From Cylindrotheca closterium (Eukaryota > Bacillariophyta > Bacillariophyceae > Bacillariales > Bacillariaceae), in contig CAKOGP040001820.1 in assembly GCA_933822405.4 (NCBI GenBank), positions 1 to 16,899 on the forward strand: a DNA stretch of 16,899 bases. The letters run 5' to 3'. The translations under genes were made by a program, and so were the position numbers. Each line of letters begins with the position of its first letter. Positions within the stretch are counted from its first letter, which is position 1. Shown here piece by piece: positions 1 through 8,694 of this stretch. Below the pieces are notes generated by a model that searched no databases, had not been told where the DNA came from, and saw nothing but the letters and a program-made list of their open reading frames with translations.

Positions 1-1659
1 ATCCGCCAGACCAGGAGTCCTTGCCAGCCTCGATCCTTCACATCTGGAGGGAATTGGCAGCCGACATGGACGACGATTGGGGATGGGTCCCGGAATACAT
101 CTACATTGAGGGTGACGAACAAGTCCTCCTGGAGGCACTGGAGAAGGGAAAGCTACGGGTGATCAGCGATGGCTCCTTCAAGCAACAAGTGGGCACAGCC
201 GCTGTCCAGCTACAAACTAGACGGGGAGGGCACATCATATAGATCAAGTGTCGTACACCTGGTAAACGAGAAGATCAGAGTGCATACCGGAGTGAACTTA
301 TCCGTCTGTTAGCTGGTTTCTTGGTGGCTTTGTGGCTCCGCCTACGCCTACAGTCCCTCGCCAAGCCACGAGTCCATGTGGCGTGTGATGGGAGTGCCGC
401 GCTTTGCCAGGCCTTCTCAACTTGGCCGCTGTCTCCCACCGCCCCACACTTTGATCTCTTGTCCTCCATCCGCGAGGCCCTCCGAGTTTCCAACATATCC
501 TGGGCCAAACAACACGTGGGGTGGACACGCTGACCGAACCAAGACATGGCGACAGATGTCTTCGTGGGAACGACGGAACTCCAAGGTGGACGACATGGCC
601 CAGGGCTACGCCAACGAGCTGATCGCCACCAATGACACGATCGCCACCAATCCCAAGTTCTTCTCCGAACCCTGTGCGATCTACATCGACAACAAGAAGG
701 TCTCCTGCCTGGCCTTGGAATCGGTGGACGAAGCCGTTGTCCTGCCGGAATTGATGGAATACTGGGCAGCCAAAGACCGCCTCGCTCCCGAACACTTCCG
801 ATTGGTGGACTGGCCGATCGTGCACCGAGCGATGAAGTCTCTGAGGCCCGCCGAACAGCGCTTCATGACAAAACACACCGTTGGGATGTGCGGTGTTGGC
901 AAGTTCCGTAAACAATGGGGCCTCGACTCCGAGAACCGATGCCCCTTGTGCGGCCTGGAGGAAGACCACCTACATGTCCCCCGCTGCCCTTCTGACCCGG
1001 CCAAGACCCAGTGGCAGCTCCTACTCCAAGAACTCCAAGAATGGTTCCAGTCCACCACCACTGCTACGCCCATCGCCCAATTCCTCAGGGCCCTCCTTCG
1101 CACAATCCGCACTCCTCACAACCAGCCTCAAACAGAGACTCCGTGATACCGCCTACACGGAATGTCTTCTTCCGCCTTCACCCAAGTCTGTGAGGCTCAA
1201 CTCCGCCTTGGCCCCCAATGTCTCCTTGAAGGCCTTCTCGTCCACGGCTGGGCCGACCTCCAGCAACAATTCTACCGCTCTCGCGGTAGTCGCCGATCCG
1301 GTAACCGCTGGGCTGCCAATCTATCTTGACAGCTCATCCTTATTGGTAAAGGGATGTGGAAGCATCGCAATGATGTCTTTCATTCTGACGACAACATTGT
1401 CAACCAACAGCGTGCGACTGCTCTCGATTGACGCATCCACAAAGAGTTTGACATGGGTCCTCGCGACCTACCTCGGAACCTTCGCCCTGTCATCCGTCGA
1501 TCCCGCCTTGTAGACATCCTCCGACTCCACCTGGCGGACAAGGAGGAATGGGTCCTCGTCATCTCCAAAGCCCGCCGCAAAATCAAACGATCTCTTGCAG
1601 GCAGGCGACGCTTGATGTGGGAACTGACCCACCCTACTCCTCGCCCAGTAGCCCCCTGA
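1..1659 (+). pseudogene. C-terminal part of a non-LTR-type reverse transcriptase/RNase H polyprotein, decayed
   Basis: The reading starts before the window, so the polymerase domain itself is not seen. An RNase H fold can be followed by its acidic residues: 'SDGS' (Asp codon 168-170), 'SAYRSEL' (Glu 294-296), 'CDGS' (Asp 387-389) and 'VDDMAQ' (Asp 589-594). A zf-RVT-like zinc motif CPLCG-x4-H-x-H-x3-C follows at 940-987, then a conserved-looking tail with 'MWKHRNDVFH' (about 1357-1386). The frame is broken by TAG at 240-242, by one extra G in the run 518-521 (the frame changes between 'KQHV' and 'GHADR'), and by in-frame TGA at 1144, 1327 and 1429. It ends with TGA at 1657-1659. The region is richer in G+C than everything downstream. 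The RT/RNase H assignment is by motif recognition; the tail is known to me only as a common companion of such ORFs in diatoms. The element's 3' end was not located. Confidence 0.72.
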
Positions 1660-2064
1660 CTTACTTGTCTACATATTTACCAAAGTGATTCTGGTACCGG
1701 TACATCACAAGCCACACGTACCCCAGTCTAACACATACATATTCTCCACCCTACCTTGCATGGGAGAGCCGATTGTCCCTTGACACTTTTGACTTGCGAG
1801 CAACGTTCCTCTATTGAACGCCTCCACGTGGTTCAAACTTTGTTGACCAAAAGCAACCTAGTTCCTGGCCTCTACAGCCATATTACACCGGCAGTTGGAT
1901 ACTCTAGAAGTAGCATAATACCAATTAATGATTCAGTTATATATATATTGTAAAAAGTCACTGAGTTGATCTATCCTACAACTTGAAAGAATAGGAACTG
2001 AACTGAATTGAATTGAATTTGGGGTCAATATATTCCTACGACTTGAAAGAATAGGAACTTGCTC
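1660..2064. other. Noncoding spacer between the non-LTR remnant and the copia gag
   Basis: No gene is supported here. The stretch may hold the 3' untranslated end of the upstream non-LTR element and the 5' leader or LTR end of the copia element whose gag starts at 2065, but there is no second copy in the window to define either boundary. Visible structure: an imperfect hairpin with a CCACGTGG core flanked by TTGAAC and GTTCAA (1814-1836), an AT run at 1937-1950, and a direct-repeat pair (separate entry). The change from GC-rich to AT-rich composition falls near 1660-1950. Confidence 0.5.
1974..2059. repeat. 26-bp direct repeat pair spaced 60 bp, with pentamer array between
   Basis: TCCTACAACTTGAAAGAATA and its last six bases (1974-1999) recur at 2034-2059 with one mismatch (A/G at the seventh base). 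The start-to-start distance is exactly 60 bp. The intervening DNA begins with five pentamers (GAACT twice, then GAATT three times, 1995-2019), the first of which overlaps the end of the first repeat. The pair lies just upstream of the gag start at 2065, so it could belong to the leader of the plus-strand copia element. Its function is unknown. Confidence 0.7.
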
Positions 2065-2385
2065 ATGATGAGTGGAAGATTTCAGAATACTGGACATGGT
2101 TCCAATTGAAGAAATGCTGGACAAAACAGATCGCAGCGAGGCCAAGGTAATGGTCAATACAATGGAAATAAGAGTGGCAATGGTAGCCAAAAAGAGAAGA
2201 AGTTTCATCCTCTGACTAGAGGAAACATTCCCAAATTTAGCTTTGATGAAGTAAAGAAGACATTGGTGATCAAAATGTCAACCATGAAGATCCATCATAT
2301 TGATGACATGATTCAGAGTGTACAAACCTTGAAGTTGTTCAATATTGAAAGTGTGAAGCCGACATTGGTATTGGTAACTGATGAC
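2065..2385 (+). pseudogene. gag: gag, 5' portion (plus-strand copia element, copy A)
   Basis: Reading from ATG 2065 (or 2068), the protein begins 'MMSGRFQNTG', passes an in-frame TGA at 2107-2109, then a Gly/Asn/Gln-rich basic stretch and 'HPLTRGNIPKFSFDEVKKTL', and ends '...LVLVTDD' at 2385. The next base starts the LTR of the inserted minus-strand element. Skipping the insertion, the same frame resumes at 5850 (AAA ATA TGA GTT...) and leads into the CCHC zinc knuckle, so this is the front of the same gag. The identification rests on that continuity and on the general look of copia gag; the N-terminal domain has no diagnostic motif I can name. TGA 2107 is probably a mutated GGA or CGA. Confidence 0.62.
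2381..2385. repeat. Target-site duplication ATGAC, left copy
   Basis: ATGAC directly abuts the LTR terminus (TGTTAG on the plus strand at 2386). The same five bases lie at 5845-5849 on the far side of the inserted element, and joining the flanks across one ATGAC restores an in-frame gag. Five base pairs is the usual duplication length for copia elements. Confidence 0.75.
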
Positions 2386-2550
2386 TGTTAGAAGTAAGCA
2401 ATTCACTGCCGCCTGCAATCTGCCTGTTCAATTGACTGTGATTTAGCTGTCCAGGTATTGTTGCCTTCTAAGTATATGAATTCACAGTATATAGAAGTAT
2501 ATAGATCTATCAGAGATCCTACTTTATCAACCAATTCACTCATTGCATGC

Positions 2551-2645
2551 AATATATTATAAAAAGTGAGAACAGTCTCTCAACTTTTGACTTTGACTCT
2601 TTCTTCTCCAGCTCAGTGGAAATTCTCAGAATTCTCTCTACGTCA
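2551..2645 (-). promoter_or_regulatory. Possible LTR core promoter: TGACGTA motif and TATA-like run
   Basis: On the minus strand a TGACGTA site (2645-2639), a core bZIP/CRE-type target, is followed about 80 bases downstream by TTTTTATAATATATTG (2566-2551), the best TATA-like run in the LTR. If it is the promoter, transcripts would start near 2530-2520 and U5 would be about 140 bases. Diatoms have TGACGT-type bZIP response elements, but a single 7-mer is weak evidence. Both motifs lie in the LTR part missing from the truncated copy at 9264. Confidence 0.3.
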
Positions 2646-2812
2646 GCCTGACATGCTGCAAGTTCAATCTGTTTATCCGTTCACCTTCCACTGTTGTCGG
2701 TACTTTGATTAATATCCAACTTTGGTTCTTGCTTGAATCTTGTTTTCTTACATCATCAGCAAGATGATTTCCATAGAAATAAATTATCTTTTCCGACTCG
2801 CCACGCGCGATG

Positions 2813-2851
2813 TTTTTAGTCGTATCAGTCTTCATTTTTAGTTGTATCAGT
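2813..2851 (-). promoter_or_regulatory. Two-copy 22-bp-period repeat in U3 of the LTR
   Basis: On the minus strand ACTGATACGACTAAAAA occurs twice with start-to-start distance 22 bp (2829-2813 and, with one change, 2851-2835). Both other LTRs keep the doublet: perfectly at 9420-9458 and with two changes in one copy at 16700-16738 (plus strand). Short tandem repeats in U3 are often binding sites that drive LTR transcription; that role is inferred from position only. Confidence 0.45.
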
Positions 2852-2952
2852 TGACATCATTTCTCTATTGTTCACATGTATTCTCTTTTTCTCGTTTCTT
2901 CAAATATGTACTTCAAAAATCCTAATATATCCAACACAATCCTGCATTGCTC

Positions 2953-5844
2953 CTAATCTTGTTCTCCTTGAATCAATGATCTGAAATCCAAATTTTTTTG
3001 TCCCTGTAGAGGTTTGCTCATGAAATCTCCCCACATCTTTTCAGTTGGACAATATTCAATAGTCACATTTCCTTTCTTGACTTGATCAGTCATAGAGAAA
3101 TATTGAATGTTTGAAGCTCAGCTTTGCTTTCCGGCACTATCACGTCCATTCTTTTCCAATAGAATTGTCCACAATATCTGTGTTGCACCATCATCGACAC
3201 CAATCAATTCAGCTTCTTTTGAACTTTGACGGTTCAACTTCTGTTTCTTTGAGATTTTTTGTAATCCTCCTTCACCCATAGTCAATACACCTCCAGTGTG
3301 ACTTCTGAAATCTGGATGAACTGCAAATGAGGATGCATCAATATACCATTTGAAAGTTCGTAAATCTTTTGCACTCAGCATCAGGTGCATTTAATACATC
3401 AGCTTCACTAGCTTCTTCCAATCAGTTTCATTTGGTTTCTGTACTCTTGTAGAAAGTACTGAAATAGTCGGAGCAATATCCAATCTCGCTCTCTTACTCA
3501 GAAATAATCCTTTGGCGATGAATGTGTGAAAAAGTTCACGTTTCTCATCATTCAATTTTTCTCCTTTTCCGATTGATAGCAAATTGTTACTTGCTGGTGT
3601 CTTACACCCTTCATTCTCCTTGAACTTCACAGGAAATTCATTCAACATTCGATTAACATAGTCATCCATTCGGACTTTGACTTTCCCCCTTTTACTGAAA
3701 TCCAGGGTCATTCCCAAATATTCGTGAATTTTTCCTCGCTTGGATTTGACTGGTTTGATTGAACCATACTTTTGATTCATCCATTCACAAAAATCATCAT
3801 TCACTTTTGGATCGATGTGGCTTGATAACAGATCGTCCACATGAAATCAAATAGTTTGTTGCTTGCCATTCACAATCTTGTTGGCAATACATCCATTGTA
3901 TGGATTGAAAATAAAAAAATATGTTTCTCCATGTCTCCTCTCAACTTTTGTACTATGTCTTCAACATGAATTGGTTCCCAACATTCTCTTTGTATCAATT
4001 GGTCAAGTTCTTTCATCACAGCCTTATTACCTTCATCTTTGAATAATTTCAGTCCCTTATTTAGGTAGTATTGTTGGATAAACAATACTCCTTCATTTTG
4101 AACTTTATCCTTGATTTGTTGCATGAATCGCAAAATCACAGTTGCCTTATCTTTTCCATATTTGGCTTTCTTGTCACTTCCAACCTGTTGGAATAGTAGA
4201 TTGTATTTCGACTCTTTTTCGGAATCCTTTTCCTTGAATTTTCCTTCATTGAAATTATGTCATTCAAATAACCTTTCAATCTCTTGACTTTTTCCTTTTT
4301 TCTCATTGCACTCCTGTTCTTTAACAAATTGGACTTCAGTTTCTTTTGGTTCAGGTATTGTTGATTATACCTTGGTTGATCCCAATTATTGCGTTCGGGT
4401 GGTCTCATTTTTATACCACTCCTGGTTTTCCTTGGACTGAATATGTCCTCTTTATTCACTTCATCATTTTCATCATTATCGTTGTCACTTGATTCGTCCG
4501 AATTATCGTCAGATTCATTATTTTCATTTTTATTATCATCCAAATTTGCCACAAATTCGCGAACATCATTGACTTGATTTTCACATTCTTTGATTTCATC
4601 TTGAATTTGATCAATTAAATCGTCATTTTCCTGATATGTTTTGCATGTTTCCTTGATTTGTTCTTCATCGTTAAGTGATTCGACATCTTCCTTGTCTTTT
4701 TGTATGTCTTCCTCAATTTCTTGAATCTTTTCATTTAAATCTTCATCATTCTGATATTTTTCATTTGGATTGGGATCTTGATCGCAATTATCATCATCAT
4801 TTCTCTGTCTCAATTGTTCATAAATACTTGCAACACTCCTGTCTTCTGTCTGTTCTTCAACATTTTTGGTGTGCTCATTTTCATAGTTTTCAATAAATTC
4901 TTCCGCTTCTTCAAGTAAAGCTGCAATTTCATCTTGATCAATCTTTTCATTACAAAGATTCTCATTGCTTTGTTTGTATTCATTTTTGCGTGGAATATAT
5001 GTATCATCCCACAGTTCATCTGGGTCCACTCCTGCGAGCAAATCACCATCCAATATGATTTCACCATTCTTCCAATGATAAGTACGCAAATCACGAACGC
5101 CCTTGTTGTGTGCCATTTGTTCCACAATTTTGATCACTTGATTGGTGATCGGAAGTACCGTTACATAGGGTCTCGTTACTGTCTTTTTTGTATTAAGATC
5201 AAGTAACATATGTCCTGCTTGTATGCTGTCAATTACTCCAAGATAAATACCATCAATTGTTCTTGATTGTTGACTGTTGTTGGTCGTGTGACCATATCCT
5301 TGTACAAAGGATCCAATTTCAGCAACACATTCTTTTGAAAAATCCACCGGTTTTTGTCTCACAATCATATGTGGACTGTAATATTTCGAAATTCCCTCCT
5401 TTGCAGGATAAAAGTTAATAACCTTTGTCACATGCTTGAGTAAAGCAATAGTCAAAACCTTGGGAATTGCCTTGAACACCATTTGATGATCGTGTGCTCG
5501 GAATAATCCTTTTAATGTTTGATTGCTGCGCTCAATAGTTGGTTCGTGTTCGCCCGGCGCGGCATAATTCATGGTCACAACCATAATATCTTTCATGTCA
5601 TCAAATAGCAGTTTGAATTCGTTGTTGCAATAAATAGTTTTGATTCAAAATTCAGCATGATTATAAATGCCTAAAATGTTAGCAATCGACTTGTAAATAG
5701 CATCATTTGTCCGATCTTTCAGTTGGAATTTGATTGCTTTGTCAATACTGACAAAAAACGCAACATTGTTGATAAACATAATGTCGATGCATAAATCCAT
5801 GTTCAAATTGTGTTTCAGGAGTTCCTTGGGCACTTTGTTGGGAT
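2953..5844 (-). pseudogene. pol: pol (integrase-RT-RNase H) of the minus-strand copia element, copy A, heavily decayed
   Basis: From 5844 downwards: integrase core starting 'CIDIMFINNVAFF' (first catalytic Asp), TGA at 5647-5645, 'IYCNNEFK' (second catalytic Asp replaced by Asn, codon 5626-5624), 'HEPTIERSN' with the catalytic Glu; then a 486-codon open stretch (5596-4136) holding 'LNTKKTVTRPYVTVLP', a Glu/Asp/Asn-rich linker and 'PRKTRSG'. One T missing near 4215 shifts the frame. RT is gutted by a 416-bp deletion at 3954/3955 that removes the fingers and motif A; two extra A near 3917 shift the frame again; TGA stands where copy B has Gln just before 'FHVDDLL' (motif C, about 3846-3826). 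The RT connection runs to TAA 3393-3391. RNase H keeps 'YIDASSFAVH' and 'EAELIGVDD' but a 69-bp in-frame deletion removes the 'YQDNKS' Asp. After TGA 3120-3118 the frame continues ('KKGNVTIEYCPTEKMWGDF') to TAG 2955-2953. Confidence 0.85.
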
Positions 5845-5849
5845 ATGAC
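5845..5849. repeat. Target-site duplication ATGAC, right copy
   Basis: This is the partner of 2381-2385, lying between the truncated integrase of the minus element and the resumed plus gag. It abuts internal pol sequence rather than an LTR end, which is unusual. The same junction in unit B is at 14133-14137. Confidence 0.65.
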
Positions 5850-6419
5850 AAAATATGAGTTTTTATGTTCCAAAATGGAAAGAAGGCAGCATGTTACGTG
5901 TGTGGCAACGAAGATCATATGTCTCCAAAATGCCCAAACAGACTGCTACCAAAGATCCAATGGAAGAATCAGGATAAATATGTTGACTATGGGAAGAAGC
6001 TCAATCTTAGTCAGATTGGAGCAACTGTCCCAGCTACTGTCCCAGCTACTATTCCAGCTATAGTTCCTGGAGCTTCAGCATCCACAAGTGGAGCATCAAG
6101 TGTTGCGGGAAGCATTAACACACCTTTGCAACTTGCTCATACTACAGGTAATCAAATGATGCAAGTTCCTTCTGGAATGCAGCTCATGCAGATTCCAACT
6201 CAAGGTGGCAGCACTATTACTGTCCCTTATTCTATGAATGCTAACGGTGAGATTGCGTTCAGTGGAATGCAACTCAGCCGACAAGGCTTCAGTGGTGCTC
6301 AAGTGCGCCAAGGATTCAATGCAACTCAAGCTCAAACTCCGCAAGCTGTGAAAACTGGATATTTTGATACGTCAAATGTCTTTCACGATGCGGTATCAAG
6401 GGAAAGCATGAGAATGGCA
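5850..6419 (+). pseudogene. gag: gag, zinc-knuckle portion (plus-strand copia element, copy A)
   Basis: The frame continues from 2385 through TGA at 5856-5858 into 'FQNGKKAACYVCGNEDHMSP' and a CCHC knuckle: Cys codons 5892 and 5901, His 5916, Cys 5931, spacing C-x2-C-x4-H-x4-C, the RNA-binding motif of retroelement gag. Downstream lie a short V/T/I-P-A repeat (about 6025-6070), a Ser/Thr/Gly-rich part and a Gln/Gly/Met-rich part ('QMMQVPSGMQLMQIPTQGG'). Near 6365-6395 the coding frame steps back by one base: upstream 'GYFDTSNVFHD' is one frame, downstream 'CGIKGKHENG' the other. Unit B has the same step, so it is old. I see no slippery X XXY YYZ heptamer, so I treat it as an indel, not programmed frameshifting. 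Open translation in the gag frame runs on to 6455 but is not homologous there. Confidence 0.75.
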
Positions 6420-6892
6420 ATGATGTCTATCTTATTCCATGTCCTGCTGGTATGACAAATGTTGGACTTCAAGCCCACTGGCACTATGCTAGTGAAGATG
6501 AAGACTTGCCTGATCTTGCTACTGAAGCAGATCAAGGTCTGCAGTTTATTCAAAGCCGCAGAAAGGAAAGAGATCCATTTGGGTTGTATGATCATGTCAT
6601 CATGGACAGTGGGCAGCAGAGTTCTTGACGAAGAAGGTTTTCTAGGAAGATTTCCACCTCCAGTTTATCACGATGAAGATGGAATTGCCAATGTACTTGC
6701 TATGCGCGAGATGATTGCTGTGGGATACCGCATTACTATGGATACTGATGCTGACAATGCTTTTATTGTGCATTGTGATGGAAAACAAAAGACGTGATTT
6801 GTGAATTGTAAGGATGTGTATGTGTTGGAGCAACTTGGAGCAAATGTCAAACCAGGTGCCAAAGAGACAAGAGCGATGTACTGTCGCCAGTC
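6420..6892 (+). pseudogene. Aspartic protease remnant (plus-strand copia element, copy A)
   Basis: The reading 'DLPDLATEADQGLQFIQSRR...YDHVIMDS' leads to the protease Asp-Ser motif at about 6600-6610, where an 86-bp deletion (between GTG repeats, compared with 14897-14985 in copy B) removes the residues right after it and shifts the frame. The later copia protease features remain: 'GSRVLDEEGFLGRFPPPVYH', 'DGIANVLAMREM', 'YRITMDTDADNAFIVHCDG'. TGA at 6795-6797 stands where copy B has CGA. A 17-bp deletion between TCAA repeats (near 6890; copy B 15265-15285) shifts the frame once more. It is certainly inactive. Confidence 0.75.
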
Positions 6893-8694
6893 AACCCCAT
6901 TTTGAACTTTCTTCAAACAAACAGAATGGATATGCTGGACTAGAGATGACCTCCAAGATGGCAACCGTTCGAAAGAACAAGGAAGGATTCGCTCCAAGAC
7001 AAGTCAAGGCTGCGATGGAAGCGAGAAGTGCAATGCACATACTCAATGCTCCAAGCACCAAAAGTCTGAAGTATGCGATCCAATCTGGTCTCATCAAGAA
7101 CTGTCCTATCACCGAAGAAGCGATCAATCATGCCAAAGCAATCTTTTGACCTGACGCCTCTACATTGAAAGGCAAGTCAACAAGACCAACTCCAAAGAAG
7201 ACGTACGACAACTTCTTCAGTCCACCAGAGGAATTATGTCAGCACAATCGATCTATTACCGTCTGTATTGATCACATGGAGATCAAGAATGCTAAGTTTC
7301 TCACCTGCATTGATACCACTGTGCTTTATCGCTCGTGTATTCCCTTGCAGAACCTGAAGACTGACCCTGTATTCAAAGCATTGGATAAGATATTCCGCCG
7401 CTACAACAAGGCAGGCTTTCAAGTCAAGGTCATCAAGTGCGATAGGGCGTTCATTCCTCTCACAGATGATATGCTAGACGATATGGGTGTTACTATTGAC
7501 CCAACTGCAGCTGGAGACCACGAGCCTACCGCTGAGCGAAACAATAGGACGCTGAAAGAAAGAGTCAGAGTAGCTCTTGCACGATTACCCTACAAAGTGG
7601 TCCCAAAAGTGATCACTGAATGTCTTGGACGTCGAGCCGCCGAGCTATTGAATGTCTTTCCCCAGAAAGACAGTATCTCATCACATTTCAGTCTGCAGCA
7701 ACTCATTGATAATGTCAATATCAACTACAAGAGTGACATGGTTGCTGAACTTGGACAATATGTTCATGCAATTAAGACGGATTCCAGCAATTCGATGAAA
7801 TCCCAAAGTATCGAAGCAATTTACATTGAACCTACAAAGGGACAATGTACTGGGCACCGAGTGCTCAACCTCAATACTAAGAAGATGATTTCCCGACCCA
7901 AGGTCGTTGTACTACCCGTTACCAATCAAGTAATCCAGCGTGTTGAAGCTTGGGCTGCTGCCAAAGGTGTTACTTCCATGAAGTTTTTTGATAAGAAGAG
8001 AGATTTGGAGACATTTCAAGATGGCGATCAAATCACAGGAGTGGATGATACGGAACAAGGTTACTTAGAAGAAGCCTTTGATCAGGACTATGAACGTGAT
8101 TTCAATCTATGTGGACAATTCGATGATATCAATGACTCCAAAAGAGAAGAGCTCTTGGCCGATGCAGACAATGATGTCGATGATATGCCAGAACTCACTG
8201 TCAGATTCCAAGGAGATGATGACTATGAATCAGACGACGATTCGGGTGATGATCTATGTGGACAATTCGATGATATTAATGACTCCGAAAGAGAAGAGCT
8301 CTTGGAAGATGCAGACAATGATGTCGATGATATGCCAGAACTCACTGTCAGATTCCGTGGAGATGACGACTATGAATCAGACGACGATTGGGGTGATGAA
8401 GGCAATGAAGAGGAAGAACCTATTGTGGCCAATTTCGATCACCATCAAGAAAATGTCGATAGAGGAACCGATGATATTGGGAGCCTCGTTACTGATCTGG
8501 AGGACCTACAAGAACCGCCAGAAGAAGAGATTGTATTTGAGCCTGAAGAGCCTCAAGTAGCAAAAGTCACTCGATCTGGGCAAACGTATGCACAAGCTGC
8601 AATGTCTGGGCTGTACCTTTCTCAAGTTCCAAAGAAACCAAGAGAATGGCCTTCGAGCAGGAGTGGCAGTTCTGACAATAAGAACAAGAATTGA
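6893..8694 (+). pseudogene. Integrase plus acidic linker (plus-strand copia element, copy A)
   Basis: One frame from 6893 to 8694 with a single in-frame TGA at 7147-7149 ('AIF*PDAS', probably from Gly). The part after it is open for 515 codons. Integrase catalytic residues are all present: Asp in 'VCIDHM' (7270-7272), Asp in 'IKCDRAF' (7441-7443), Glu in 'HEPTAERNN' (7534-7536). After the core comes the module 'LNTKKMISRPKVVVLPVTNQ' (about 7870-7930) shared with the minus-strand element, then a Glu/Asp-rich linker containing two 49-residue repeats (8107-8400), 'KVTRSGQTYAQAAM' (about 8563-8605) and a basic tail. It ends at TGA 8692-8694, where copy B has CGA, so the stop is a mutation and the polyprotein once continued into RT. 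Its role would be cDNA integration in the nucleus. This is the only intact DDE triad in the window. Confidence 0.85.
8107..8400 (+). repeat. Two tandem 147-bp units in the acidic linker (copy A)
   Basis: Units at 8107-8253 and 8254-8400 each encode 49 residues starting 'LCGQFDDIND', running through 'DVDDMPELTVRF' and ending 'ESDDD(S/W)GD(D/E)'. They differ by only a few substitutions. The unit is a whole number of codons, so the duplication kept the frame. Copy B carries the same pair at 15778-16071, hence the repeat predates the large tandem duplication. The minus-strand element has an acidic linker at the same place but without this repeat. Confidence 0.92.

Larger units (their letters stand above)
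2386..2936 (-). repeat. Complete LTR (551 bp) of the minus-strand copia family
   Basis: Read on the minus strand it begins TGTTGGATATATTAGG (at 2936) and ends ...TTACTTCTAACA (at 2386), i.e. TG...CA ends with a near-perfect 6-bp terminal inverted repeat (TGTTGG/CTAACA). The same sequence recurs, truncated, at 9264-9543 in the same orientation and at 16615-16899 in the opposite orientation, which is how its outer edge was fixed. A 22-bp-period repeat lies in the U3 part, a TATA-like AT run follows about 270 bases downstream of it, and the element's pol ends about 17 bases before the LTR. It is the 3' LTR of the nested element; the left target duplication touches it. Confidence 0.88.
2386..5844 (-). 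mobile_element. Minus-strand Ty1/copia element, copy A (5' truncated, nested in gag)
   Basis: In transcription order (high to low coordinate) it contains the integrase core, integrase C-terminal module, acidic linker, RT remnant, RNase H and a complete 3' LTR. The 5' LTR, gag, protease and integrase N-terminus are absent: the sequence starts abruptly at 'YPNKVPKELLKHN' next to ATGAC. Relative to copy B it has lost 47 bp (before the LTR), 69 bp (RNase H), 416 bp (RT core) and 21 bp (linker), and has extra small indels. The nested junction at 5840-5850 is identical in copy B (14128-14138), so truncation preceded the tandem duplication. Confidence 0.85.

Noticed and set aside
298..969. 223-codon minus-strand ORF opposite the RNase H region
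   Set aside because: The plus strand carries ordered RNase H and zinc-finger motifs across two frames. The antisense ORF arises from GC-rich codon structure.
1814..1841. GGTTCAAAC near a CCACGTGG palindrome, suggesting a tRNA-like B box or a G-box
   Set aside because: No cloverleaf, A box or acceptor stem can be folded, and the region lacks a gene for a G-box to control.
1984..2059. GAATAGGAACTT resembles half of a yeast FRT recombination site
   Set aside because: Only one arm matches, with no inverted partner or spacer, and the copies are direct repeats. A 12-base similarity by chance in AT-rich DNA is plausible.
2638..2835. A 65-codon minus-strand ORF inside the LTR, similar at 9442-9264 and partly in the third LTR
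   Set aside because: Its recurrence is explained by LTR homology. It ends differently in each copy, the third LTR has an in-frame stop, and it resembles no protein.
4389..5206. Plus-strand ORFs (for example 4389-4577, 4675-4896, 4934-5206) and their copies in unit B
   Set aside because: They are antisense shadows of the low-complexity acidic linker and integrase module of the minus-strand pol.
8078..8560. 160-codon Met/Ile-rich ORF over the acidic repeats (and 15731-16231)
   Set aside because: It is a frame shadow of the D/E-rich repeat encoding; composition is biased and it has no independent support.
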